Shown here one piece after another: positions 40,117-49,800 of a DNA stretch of 64,000 nucleotides. Position 1 is the stretch's first letter. Every line of letters starts with the position of its first letter. Position numbers and translations under genes: made by a program. Origin of the DNA: Chryseobacterium luteum (GTDB lineage: Bacteria > Bacteroidota > Bacteroidia > Flavobacteriales > Weeksellaceae); the NCBI RefSeq assembly GCF_000737785.1, contig NZ_JPRO01000005.1:1-64000 (forward strand). Reading direction: 5' to 3'. The notes beneath the pieces are model-generated. The model was not told where the DNA came from. It saw only the letters and a list, made by a program, of their open reading frames with translations, and did no database searches.

Positions 40117-42915
40117 ATGCCCCAAGATCTATTCAAAAGAATATTTTTTGTTCTTTTTATTCCGCTATCCTTTATTCTGGTTTCGGCGCAGGATTATTCC
40201 GGGGTGAGTATGGAAATCCGCAATGAATCGAGAGCGGATAAAAGCAATATTATCGACCTTGTTCTGGTTGTAAAAAACAATACAGGCATTCCTTTTAAAG
40301 GAAATATTAAAATTGGAGTCCCAGCCGGCTTCAAAAATATTCTGGGCAGTACGGTTGATGTGGATCTAAAACCGGCGGAAAACATTTTTTTACCTGTGAA
40401 AATACTGGTAAACACGGGTGCCAGATATGGGGAAACTAATATTACTTTCGATCTCGCAGATCTGCAAAACCATATTGTTGCAAAAAAAGCAATACCTTAT
40501 AAAGTGGTGGAAAATAATACATTAAGAATAAGCTCTGAAAATTCACTGATTTATATCAACAATCCCAATGATTCCGTTGAGGTACGGGCAAGGGTTTCCA
40601 ATTTGGGAAATAAAAAACAGAACGTCACAGTGGTTTTTAAAATTCCTGAAGCAACCCAGGAAAACTTTTTTGTTGAGAAGAAAGGAAGTATCGGCATACA
40701 CAGGGATTCGGTATTTGTTTTCCGTTTTATGCCTTCAAACAGTATCATAAGAGGCTCTCAGTTTACGGTTAATATGGCAGGCTTCAGGGAGCCCGACAAA
40801 GAAATATTCGGAAATGCATCCGTATCGGTTCAGAATGTGTCTTCGGTACAGCATTATCAGGATTTGCAGACCAATACATTTTCAAATTATACCAAAAACA
40901 GCATTACAGCCAGTTACAGAAATGTGGGCAAAAATATCAGTATGTACCAGCTAATGGGATCGGGCGGATTTAATCTTCCGTCTGGATATGTTTTTATGAG
41001 GGGAAATATTTATACTCTGAATAACCAAAATGATCCTATGGTAAATAATACGTACGTCACTTACTATCGGGAAAACAGTGCGTTTACTTTGGGAAATGTC
41101 AGCAAGCTGCTGGAACTGTCGCTGTTTGGAAGAGGTGCTGAATATGCTCTGACTTCGCAGGATAAAAGCAAAAAGCTGGAAGTAGGGTTTGTTGATCAGA
41201 CGTACAGCCTGATCGAAAGAAATTCATTTTTGAAAAACGGTTACGGTTTTTACGCAAAAGGAACCCTGGGAGCAAAAAATGTTTCCGAGAATATAGGTGC
41301 CACTTATATTTTCCGGGACGACCCTTATGATAAGGCCAAACATAATTTACTGGGTACGGATTTCACCCATTCTTTCAGTGAAGACTGGAAGCTGAACACC
41401 AAAGTATACGGAGGGGTAAGCTTTTACGAAAACAATAATACCGTAAAGCCTTCTTTAGCCGTAGAAACCCAATACTCGGGAATTATTGAGAAGATCAATC
41501 TTAATGGAAATTACTTTTACAGTACGGATTATTATCCCGGAAACAGACGGGGCATCTTACAGATACAGCAAACCTTTTCCAGAAGTATATTCAGGGACCA
41601 TTATCTGTATGCCAATATAACAGTGTCTGATTTTTCTCCAAAATTCTATTTTTATAATTATGATTTAAAATCAAGCAGCACCAGGCTGGATATGGGGATC
41701 AATTTCCGGAAAAAAGGCAACTTCGGTCTGGGCCTTGGCTACCAGTACCAGGAAGAGCGTTCCAATACTTATAATAATTTTTTCAGTATTACCGAGGCCC
41801 GGGAATCTAAACAGCTGAAAGCGCAAAGACTGACAGAATATATGACATGGACAAGCCCGAATAAAAAGCATTCTTCCATGCTGGGAATTGAAGCCGGACT
41901 TGTTGATTATCCAGACTTAAACCGGCCGCAATATCAGATGAAAATAAGCGGCAATTACAATTACAGATGGTTTAATGTAACGTATATTTATCAGTACGGA
42001 AGCTATTTCCTTTCTGAATATGCCTTTTCTAAAATGCTTAATGAAGCTACCCCTTATAAGAAATTAACGGTCTCTTCTTTTTTCAATAAGAATTTCTTTA
42101 AGGATAAAGTGAATTTTACTTCCGGTTTTGCCTATACGGATGATGCTCTGTACGGAAAATCCCCTTCCGGCTTTGTTAATCTGAAATACACCAAAGAACG
42201 TTACGGGATATACCTGAATTCTTCATGGTATAATTACTCTTCGGGGAATTTAAAAAATAATCTTTTAACCATTGAAGCCGGTGTTACGCTGAACCTGCGC
42301 CCCAATACATTGAATCCGGGTAAAAAGGGAAGTATAAAAGCATTTGTATATTACGACAACAACAGCAACAACATTTTTGATGAAGGGGACAAGGAGGCAG
42401 AAGGCTACCTGATCATGCTTAACAATACTTCTTTTAAAACAAATGAAAAAGGGAATATCCTGTACACGAAAATTCCTTACGGCAAATATGCTTTAAAGCA
42501 GGTAATTCAGCAGGGATGGTACTATGATGAAGCAGAATTTGAAGTGAACACGCACAACTATTACTTTGAAGTTCCCCTGCATCAGAATGGAACGATCCTT
42601 GGAAAAGCGACTTATGAATTTAATAATAAAACAGCCCTGGATTTTGACCCGAAATTAGGAGGTATCATTTTCAACATCTACCAGGAAGATAAGTTTATAC
42701 AGCGTATGTTTACCGATGATAACGGGGAATTTGTCTCTTTTCTGCCATCAGGAAACTACAGGATCAGCCTCAATGAGAATTCATTGCCTTTAAATACCCA
42801 TTGTGACCAAACGTATAGAGATGTGAATATCCAGGCAGGAAAAATCATATATGCAGAGCCTTTTATCATAAAAGTAAAAGAGAAAACCATAAGGGTTAAG
42901 AAGTTCGGAAACTAG
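40117..42915 (+). CDS. Usher-like outer-membrane protein
   Basis: A 932-residue protein with signal peptide (about 1-24, VSAQ). Residues 25-235 form one or two Ig-like periplasmic domains. Residues about 240-735 are aromatic-rich alternating strands typical of a large beta-barrel. The last 197 residues hold two small beta-sandwiches: CTD1 (736-822) with an acidic loop DNNSNNIFDEGD as in SdrD-B-type domains, and CTD2 (823-932, with GTILGKATYEF and NGEFVSFLPSGNYRI). N-domain, barrel and two C-domains match the order in PapC/CooC ushers, though no plug domain was recognised. It is the last gene of the operon and would be the assembly pore. Confidence 0.66.
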   Translation: MPQDLFKRIFFVLFIPLSFILVSAQDYSGVSMEIRNESRADKSNIIDLVLVVKNNTGIPFKGNIKIGVPAGFKNILGSTVDVDLKPAENIFLPVKILVNTGARYGETNITFDLADLQNHIVAKKAIPYKVVENNTLRISSENSLIYINNPNDSVEVRARVSNLGNKKQNVTVVFKIPEATQENFFVEKKGSIGIHRDSVFVFRFMPSNSIIRGSQFTVNMAGFREPDKEIFGNASVSVQNVSSVQHYQDLQTNTFSNYTKNSITASYRNVGKNISMYQLMGSGGFNLPSGYVFMRGNIYTLNNQNDPMVNNTYVTYYRENSAFTLGNVSKLLELSLFGRGAEYALTSQDKSKKLEVGFVDQTYSLIERNSFLKNGYGFYAKGTLGAKNVSENIGATYIFRDDPYDKAKHNLLGTDFTHSFSEDWKLNTKVYGGVSFYENNNTVKPSLAVETQYSGIIEKINLNGNYFYSTDYYPGNRRGILQIQQTFSRSIFRDHYLYANITVSDFSPKFYFYNYDLKSSSTRLDMGINFRKKGNFGLGLGYQYQEERSNTYNNFFSITEARESKQLKAQRLTEYMTWTSPNKKHSSMLGIEAGLVDYPDLNRPQYQMKISGNYNYRWFNVTYIYQYGSYFLSEYAFSKMLNEATPYKKLTVSSFFNKNFFKDKVNFTSGFAYTDDALYGKSPSGFVNLKYTKERYGIYLNSSWYNYSSGNLKNNLLTIEAGVTLNLRPNTLNPGKKGSIKAFVYYDNNSNNIFDEGDKEAEGYLIMLNNTSFKTNEKGNILYTKIPYGKYALKQVIQQGWYYDEAEFEVNTHNYYFEVPLHQNGTILGKATYEFNNKTALDFDPKLGGIIFNIYQEDKFIQRMFTDDNGEFVSFLPSGNYRISLNENSLPLNTHCDQTYRDVNIQAGKIIYAEPFIIKVKEKTIRVKKFGN

Positions 42916-43056
42916 CTATCACGGTAATCTCCCGGAGAGAATGCAAATGCAGGAAGCCTATAGCTTCTCAGCCTTATTGTGCTAAAATAACACAGTGTCA
43001 TAAATTGAATGACAGCCAGTGAATATAAAGCGGTCTATCTTATTTCAGTCTGAATC

Positions 43057-43899
43057 TTATTTAAGCTTATAAGAATTTCCGTTCCAGAGGTATGTTTTGG
43101 AGGACCGTTTTTTCTTTTCCCTATCCTTGTCATCTTTTTCCATTTCCTCCATTTTAAAAATAAAAGCATCAGGAATTCCCCCTTTGTCATTGGGAAATAC
43201 AAATTCTTCGGAATGGTAGTATACATCGGCATCTCCCACATTCATCAGCTGTGGCAGGGCAACCAGCTTCTTATCTGCAAAAAGCACATACTGGTCATAG
43301 CCTGCAATGCCGCAGGCTTCGCCGGAAACCACAGCTTTGAGGGTGAGTTCTGCATTCTTCAGCTTATGACCACTTTCAACGGAAAATGCAGCATAGCTAA
43401 GTTCTTCATCCCTGCCTGTATCGAAATAAACCTCATCCGTTAAAGAGGTTCCTTGCATAACTTTTATTCCGGCAATATTCTGTTTTACAGTTTCATTATA
43501 GTCTTTACTTTTCCGGTCCACTGTTTTTGACAGCCCAAAAAGGAAGTCGTAGCCGTTTTTATTACGGTAACCGACACAAAGATTGCCTCCCCAGATATAA
43601 CCTTCGGAAACAGCATCTCCCTTCTGATAGGAAATTTTATACCAATTGGCGCCTCTTTCCCCCAGCCTCAGAACTGTTGCTTCTTTTTTAAGAATCATTA
43701 CCTGCTGATTGGTCTGCAGAGAGTCTGTTACTTCCGATTTCACATCCGGTTCTTTTCTTACTCTGGACCAGTCTGTAAAGATTTTCTGAGGTTTATTTTC
43801 TTCAAAGCCAAAAACCCCGTCAGGATAAATCACATTTTCTTCCTGTGCAGAAAAAAGCTGCAGGAACAACAGGCATAAAACCGTCAGTAAAGATCTCAT
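43057..43899 (-). CDS. Secreted SH3-like domain protein
   Basis: A 280-residue secreted protein (signal peptide about 1-18, LFSAQ). After a short linker, a bacterial SH3-type segment (about 40-115: DWSRVRKEPDVKSEVTDSL, ANWYKISYQKGD, GYIWGGNL) is followed by a mixed domain of unknown family and a basic tail. The start at MRSLLTVL is preferred to one 45 bp upstream inside prmA. It follows prmA after 17 bp and is probably co-transcribed. Its role is unknown; SH3b domains often bind peptidoglycan. Confidence 0.75.
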   Translation of the reverse strand: MRSLLTVLCLLFLQLFSAQEENVIYPDGVFGFEENKPQKIFTDWSRVRKEPDVKSEVTDSLQTNQQVMILKKEATVLRLGERGANWYKISYQKGDAVSEGYIWGGNLCVGYRNKNGYDFLFGLSKTVDRKSKDYNETVKQNIAGIKVMQGTSLTDEVYFDTGRDEELSYAAFSVESGHKLKNAELTLKAVVSGEACGIAGYDQYVLFADKKLVALPQLMNVGDADVYYHSEEFVFPNDKGGIPDAFIFKMEEMEKDDKDREKKKRSSKTYLWNGNSYKLK

Positions 43900-43916
43900 A
43901 TTAATATTTTGTTTCG

Positions 43917-44744
43917 TTATTTTTCCAGCAACAGGCTTACCCATTCTTCACGCTGAAGTTTCTTTTTAAGCTCCAGTCCGCTTTCTCTGCATACTTCAAG
44001 AATATCATCCACGTCAAAGAAGCACAGCCCGGAAAGCAGCAGTTTTCCACCTTCATTCATCACAGAAACATAGGTAGGAATGTCGGAGATCAGGATATTC
44101 CTGTTAATATTGGCCAGGATAATATCAAAATGCTCTTTTCCTAAATTTTCTGCTGTTCCCAGTTCTATATCAAGCTCAACACCGTTTCTGGCTGAGTTTT
44201 CTTTTGAATTTTCTACAGACCATTCATCAATATCAATGGCTTTTACGTCTCCGGCACCCTGCTGTTTTGCATAAATAGCCAGTACAGAGGTCCCGCAGCC
44301 CATATCCAGCACTTTTTTACCGTTGAAATCAATATCCATCATCTGCTGGATCATGAGGTGTGTGGTAGGATGGTGGCCTGTTCCGAAAGACATTTTGGGC
44401 TGGATGATAATTTCATGCATTCCCGGCACAGATTCATGGAATTCTGCCCTGATCAGTACTTTATCGTCAATATTGATCGGTGAAAAGTTTTTTTCCCATT
44501 CTTCATTCCAGTTGATGTTCGGCATTTCTTCGAAAGAATACGTGATCTCCACATTTTCGTTTTCAAAAAGCGGAAGCGCATTAAGTTCTTCTTCTTTAAA
44601 GAGTTCTTTCTGGATATATCCTAAAATTCCGTCAATTTCTTCCGTAAAGCTGTCGAAACCTATTTCGATAAGCTCTGCCATCAGTATCTCGTTCCATGGC
44701 TGCAATGGAGAAATTTTGAAATTGAATTCTAAATAATTTTGCAT
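43917..44744 (-). CDS. prmA: Ribosomal protein L11 methyltransferase
   Basis: A 275-residue SAM-dependent methyltransferase that trimethylates ribosomal protein L11. An N-terminal substrate-recognition part precedes the catalytic domain: FGTGHHPTTHLM lead-in, motif I VLDMGCGTSVLAI (GTG is more usual than GTS), and ILANINRNIL as the NxxN-like catalytic motif. The ATG of MQNYLEF is preferred to a TTG three codons upstream. Confidence 0.9.
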   Translation of the reverse strand: MQNYLEFNFKISPLQPWNEILMAELIEIGFDSFTEEIDGILGYIQKELFKEEELNALPLFENENVEITYSFEEMPNINWNEEWEKNFSPINIDDKVLIRAEFHESVPGMHEIIIQPKMSFGTGHHPTTHLMIQQMMDIDFNGKKVLDMGCGTSVLAIYAKQQGAGDVKAIDIDEWSVENSKENSARNGVELDIELGTAENLGKEHFDIILANINRNILISDIPTYVSVMNEGGKLLLSGLCFFDVDDILEVCRESGLELKKKLQREEWVSLLLEK

Positions 44745-44904
44745 GTGAGTCAATAATTTAATGCAAAAATAAGGATGTTATTATTGTTAAAAAAATGGAA
44801 GTGCAATGAGTATCGCATATTTTCAGAATATAGGTTGTATTTTAATGGTTAAAGTTTTTGCTTTTTTTATGTTTTGGCTAAAGTCGGATAGGTTTGTACC
44901 AATA

Positions 44905-44927
44905 GAAAAAGCGGGCTAAAGCCCGCT
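44905..44927 (-). terminator. Terminator of the SDR gene
   Basis: The stem AGCGGGCT/AGCCCGCT (44910-44927) has a two-base loop and TTTTT after it on the minus strand, 88 bp past the SDR stop. Confidence 0.65.
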
Positions 44928-45014
44928 CCCATTGAATATTTTATTCTCTGAATTGGTTCAGGATATCCCGTAATCTGATACCTGTAAACAATTAACCAGT
45001 AAGCACATCTCCTT

Positions 45015-45728
45015 TTACGGATTTGTAGAGAAAATAGAACCGTTGGCGATCAGAGCCCTTCTGTTCATCTTTAAAATATCTCTTACCCATTCTGCAAAAT
45101 CTTCCGGCTGAAGTACCTTATCGGGATTTCCGTCCGTAAGTCCTCCCTGGATACTCATATCGGAAGCAATAGTGCTTGGTGTCAGGGTGATCACTCTGAT
45201 ATTCTGCTTTCTCCACTCTGCCATCATCGACTGTGACAGGGAAACCACTGCTGCTTTGGATGCCGCATAAGCCGACATGTTGGGACCTCCTTTTAAACCT
45301 GCCGTAGAAGCCACGTTAACGATGTCTCCTTCTCCATTTGCTTTTAAGAAAGGATAAACCGCTTTAGCCGCATAATATACTCCGAATAAGTTGGTCCGGA
45401 TTACCTGTTCCCAGGTCTCAGAAGGCATTTCTTCAATACTGCCAAAATCTCCGATGCCGGCATTATTGACAAGAATATCAACACTTCCTAGTTGCTTTGC
45501 AAGAGATTCGATACCCGTTTTTACTTCAGATTCATTATCAATACTGAAAACAGCATATGCCGAGTTCACTCCAAGTGCTTTGATCTCTTCAACCGTATTT
45601 TTAAGATTTTCTTCGTTTCTGCCGGTAACAGCAACATTTACTCCTTCATTGGCCAAAGCTAAGGCAACCGCCTTTCCAAGTCCTCTTCCACCACCCGTTA
45701 CGATGGCATTTTTTCCGTTTATATTCAT
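45015..45728 (-). CDS. SDR family oxidoreductase (3-ketoacyl-ACP reductase-like)
   Basis: A 237-residue classical short-chain dehydrogenase. TGGGRGLG (11-18) binds NAD(P), NNAG is at 88-91, and the catalytic S141, Y154 and K158 (YAASK) are all present. It resembles FabG but stands alone, away from fatty-acid genes, so it may be a paralogue acting on another alcohol or ketone. Confidence 0.87.
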   Translation of the reverse strand: MNINGKNAIVTGGGRGLGKAVALALANEGVNVAVTGRNEENLKNTVEEIKALGVNSAYAVFSIDNESEVKTGIESLAKQLGSVDILVNNAGIGDFGSIEEMPSETWEQVIRTNLFGVYYAAKAVYPFLKANGEGDIVNVASTAGLKGGPNMSAYAASKAAVVSLSQSMMAEWRKQNIRVITLTPSTIASDMSIQGGLTDGNPDKVLQPEDFAEWVRDILKMNRRALIANGSIFSTNP

Positions 45729-45839
45729 AATACTATTGTTTCTAAAGCAAATTTACGAAAGAACATTTTTACAGGACCGGAAGAATATGGAATTAACGGA
45801 ATTTTAATAGCGGAATGACTTCTGAAGAGTTTTATTAAC

Positions 45840-45965
45840 CACAAAGGAACAAAAGTTTCTCAAAATTTTCATGACGACAAAAGTTAATTGGAACCCCCAA
45901 ATTCCTCTCCCGTGGAGGGGTGGCGAAAATTCAAAGAATTTTTGACGGGGTGGTTTACTAATTCA
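45840..45965 (+). repeat. Dispersed repeat family C, copy 1
   Basis: The sequence includes CTCTCCCGTGGAGGGGTGGC, then AATTCAAAGAATTTTTGACG and GGGTGGTT. It recurs in inverted orientation at 59910-60015 over about 110 bp. It carries two internal palindromes (CTCCcgtgGAGG-like and AATTCaaaGAATT) and no coding frame. Confidence 0.85.
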
Positions 45966-46000
45966 TATAATTCGTTCCTTTAATCTCCATAAACAAGAAA

Positions 46001-46030
46001 AAGCCTGCCCCTAAAAAGAGACAGGCTGTA
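46001..46030 (-). terminator. Terminator of the glycerophosphodiesterase gene
   Basis: The stem AGCCTG/CAGGCT (46002-46027) is followed on the minus strand by TTTTTC and precedes repeat family C. It sits 40 bp past the stop codon. Confidence 0.6.
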
Positions 46031-46069
46031 CATTGTCATCATATCTGGCTTATCTTCAAGCCCAATCTG

Positions 46070-46816
46070 TTATTTATTTTTAAGCTGATCAGGAATATTG
46101 GTGGTCACAAAACCTATCCCCTGACTTTTCAGCTGTTCGTAAACTGCCGTATCATTTACGGTCCAGGAATTCGTGATAAGACCTAAAGTTTTGGCTTCAG
46201 AGATCCACGTAGGATTTTTCTGGAAAACACTGTAATGGTAGTCCATTCCGTCCAGACCTTCTTTTTTGATCTGTTCTGGAGACAATTCCCCATTCAGATA
46301 CTGTACCTTGAATTTCGGCTCCAGCTTTTTGATCTGTTTGCAGATGTTTAAGCTGAAAGAAATGTACTCACTCTGTCCTTCCAGTTTCATATCCCTGATC
46401 ATTTTGAGGGTTTTCTGAGTAATCTCATTTTCTATTTCCGGAGTTTTGGCAGGTTTGATCTCCACGATCAGCTTTAAAGAAGGATCTTTTTTTCCCTGCT
46501 TCAGATAATCTTTTAAAGTAGGAAACTTTTCACCATTGGACAGCTTCAGCGTTTCCAGCTCTTTGAAAGAAGTTTCAGAAATTTCCATTTCACCGTGATG
46601 CTCATCATGATTAATCACAAGAATGCCGTCTTTGGTCATTCTCACATCAAATTCCGATCCGTATATCTTTAATTTCTGTGCATTTTCCAAAGATTTAATA
46701 GAATTTTCCGTTGTAGGCGGCTGAGCCTGGAAATAACCTCTGTGTGCGATAATCTGGGTTTGTGCCTTCATTATGACTGTACTTAAAACTGCTAACCCTA
46801 AGATAATTTTTTTCAT
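46070..46816 (-). CDS. Glycerophosphodiester phosphodiesterase
   Basis: A 248-residue secreted GDPD enzyme (signal peptide about 1-18, MKAQ) that splits glycerophosphodiesters into alcohol and glycerol 3-phosphate. TIM-barrel metal and catalytic residues are visible: HRG at 25-27, E55 and D57 in SEFDV, H70 in NHDEHH, and VEIKPAKT near 140. It is 62 bp downstream of the Oar-like receptor gene on the same strand, which suggests paired uptake and cleavage of a phospholipid-derived ligand. Confidence 0.9.
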   Translation of the reverse strand: MKKIILGLAVLSTVIMKAQTQIIAHRGYFQAQPPTTENSIKSLENAQKLKIYGSEFDVRMTKDGILVINHDEHHGEMEISETSFKELETLKLSNGEKFPTLKDYLKQGKKDPSLKLIVEIKPAKTPEIENEITQKTLKMIRDMKLEGQSEYISFSLNICKQIKKLEPKFKVQYLNGELSPEQIKKEGLDGMDYHYSVFQKNPTWISEAKTLGLITNSWTVNDTAVYEQLKSQGIGFVTTNIPDQLKNK

Positions 46817-46878
46817 AATACAATTAGATAATTAAATAAAAAAACTTAAAAACGTTTGATAAAGATAGTGTTTAAATG

Positions 46879-49800
46879 TTAAAAACTGTATTTCGCACCG
46901 ATCTGGATCTGGTAAGGATTCCCGGAAAGAGGCGCTAAACCGCTGGTATTTTTAACGTATTCAAACTGTTTGGTAGCCTGGTTGAATTTCGGCGCCCTGT
47001 AAAGTGCCATATTTGCGTATGATTTGTTTACTCCCCATTCCTTATTAAGCAGGTTGGCCACATTGAAAATATCCACGGAAAGCTCAAATGCCCCGATTTT
47101 ATCAAACTTGATTTTTTTCGCAACACGGACATCCCAAACCCCGAAGAAGCCGTTTTTACCTCCGTTACGTTCTGCTATGGCATTGTTGTATTTTTCGACA
47201 TAATCTTTCAGCGCCTTTCCTACTTCCGGATCATTAAGAAGCGGCTGGGTAATGATGTTCGGGAAGATATAGGCAAGATCGTTGGAATCTACGAAATCCC
47301 CATTGATATTTCCCCCCGCAGTTACTGAGAAACGTGTTCCGCCGATTCCGGAATATCTTACGCCCAGTGTAAATCCTGCAACGGTAGGCGAATTTCCATA
47401 AAGAACGATCTTGTTTCTAAACTGATTATCGGAATAGGTCATTCTTAAATTTCTCGGATCTCCCTCAACCATCGTAAAAAGTGTCGCTGAATTGGCTACG
47501 TTTCCGTTGTACGAGGTATTGTCTTTAATATCAGACCAGGTATAGCTCGCCGTAATTTCTCCATCCTTCCAGTAACGGTAGCTGGTATCCACCACAAATG
47601 AGAACTGGTTCACTTTCCCGTCGCTTACAAGCTCCAGTACTCTTCCGAAATTAGTATTGATCCTTCCTGCCTTCCAGTCTACTTTTGCCCCGTCTATGGA
47701 TGCAGCAGGAACATACACTCCTCTTCCGCCTTCATTAGCAAGTGTGAAATAAGGGTTAGACACCATATTCCGGTCATAATAGAAATAGTTGTTTCTTCCT
47801 AAGGCCAAATATCCGGCAATTCCTGCCCTGAACCTTTCATTGAAGAAATGGGTATAGGAAATATTTGCTTTGTACACGATCGGGATTTTAGCATTTTCTC
47901 CGGTATAATTGATCGTAGGGATCTGGTACTGTGAAAGCGTCGGTACCGTACCGTAATCATTTCTGTAGCTGTAAAAATCCGGAACAAGACCTATTTTGGA
48001 AGGATCTTCATCTACTGTTGCAAGATGTTTTCCGTCAAACACAAGATTATTGATAATCATATAATTATTGATGTCCGAAGAGAAGATTCCTGCCCCGAAT
48101 TTAAGGAAATCTTTGTTCTGCTCGTTGAAGTTCCATTCAAACTGGAATCTTGGCTGGATCACAAATGATTTTATTTTATTATCCGTTCTGATGCCCATTT
48201 CATCATAAAGCTTTTGGTTAAATGCAGCCTTTGGATAACCTCCGTAGTCGAGTCTTAAACCTGCCATTAAATCCAGACCTTCGCCAATCTTCGTCTGAAT
48301 CTGACCGTACACTCCGATATTCCAGATACTGGATCTTACGGATGGATCTTCCACCAGTGGCACTTCTCTGTAAAATTTGTATGCCTTCAGGTTATTAAAA
48401 TTATAAAGATTAGTAGGATTCACCGTAGGATCTTCCCTGAACTGAAATTTTCCGTTCACTTCACTTCCATATACAGACCTTGCAATCGTATACATAAGGT
48501 CCGCTCCAAAAGTATACTTTATTTTATCCGTATTGTAGTACAGGTTATCAACAACCTGTATTACATTGTTTCTAAAGCTTTCCTGTCCGAAACGGTGTCC
48601 CCCGATCTGAATATTGGTAGCCCCGACTCCCGGAGAAACAATATTTTCTACGATGGCTCTCGGAACCGGCTTCCCTAATTCACTGTTCTGGTAACTGTCC
48701 TGGAAAGTATAAAGATACTGCGCCTTCAGCTCATTCGTCAGATTAGGTTTTAAATTCGACCTTAGGGTCAGGAGTAAGCTGTTATCAAGATTTTTATCGT
48801 TTCCGTAAGATTCAAAGAAATTGATCGCTGTATTATCTCCCAATCCGTTTTTATTCAGGTCATACGTGAAATTATTTCTTAGCGTCAATAGGTTTTTGTC
48901 ATTGATCTGCCAGTCCAGACGAAGGAATCCGGCATCTGAATTTCTTACCTTATCAAAACTTCCGAACTGAGGCGAATTTCCAACTCCGTATTTTGATCTT
49001 GCAATATCTAAAAACTGGTTAAGCGTCTGCGTTGTTGTATTAAATCTCTTCTCATCGTCCGTAGATTTGATATCTGCAATGATGAGCGGCCTTGAATCCA
49101 ATTGGTGATCCCATGCTACGAAGAAGTGTAATTTATTCTTAATAATAGGCCCGCCTAATGAAAATCCGAACTGAGAAGTAGAGAAATTGTTCTCCCTTTT
49201 GTTTCCCCTGATGTCGTACGGACTGGAAAGCCAGTTTGTTCTCAGGTATTCCCAGGCGCTTCCTGAAAATTTATTTGTACCCGATTTGGTAACGGCACTT
49301 ACTGTTCCTCCTCCGCTTCTTCCCAGAGTTACATCATACTGGTTGGTGGTGATCTTGAATTCGCGGACAGCTTCTATCGAAATAGAGAACGGTGCACCGC
49401 TTCGGCTGGTTGTAGATCCTGCAGAAGTCGGGTTTTTGGCCGTCATCCCGTCAATTGTAAAGTTGGTTGAAGATCCCAGCTGCCCGGAAAGGTTTCCGCC
49501 TTTTCCGCTTAATGGCGACAGTTCTGTAAGATTGGTGAAATTTCTTCCGTTTACCGGCAGCATACTGATATTTTTAGCTGAAATAGCTGTAGCCGCTCCC
49601 AGGTTTCCGATCTTGTTTTTCAGGTTCCCGGTGACAAGGACTTCCTCTATCTGCTTTTCTCCGTCTCCTAAGCTCATGTTTACGGTAACCTGATCTCCGA
49701 AGTTGACGTTATACCCTTCTTTTTTTTCTTCATTAACGATCACCGTATAAGGTCCGCCAAGAGGAATTTCTTTAAAAATATATTCTCCTTTCGAATTGGT

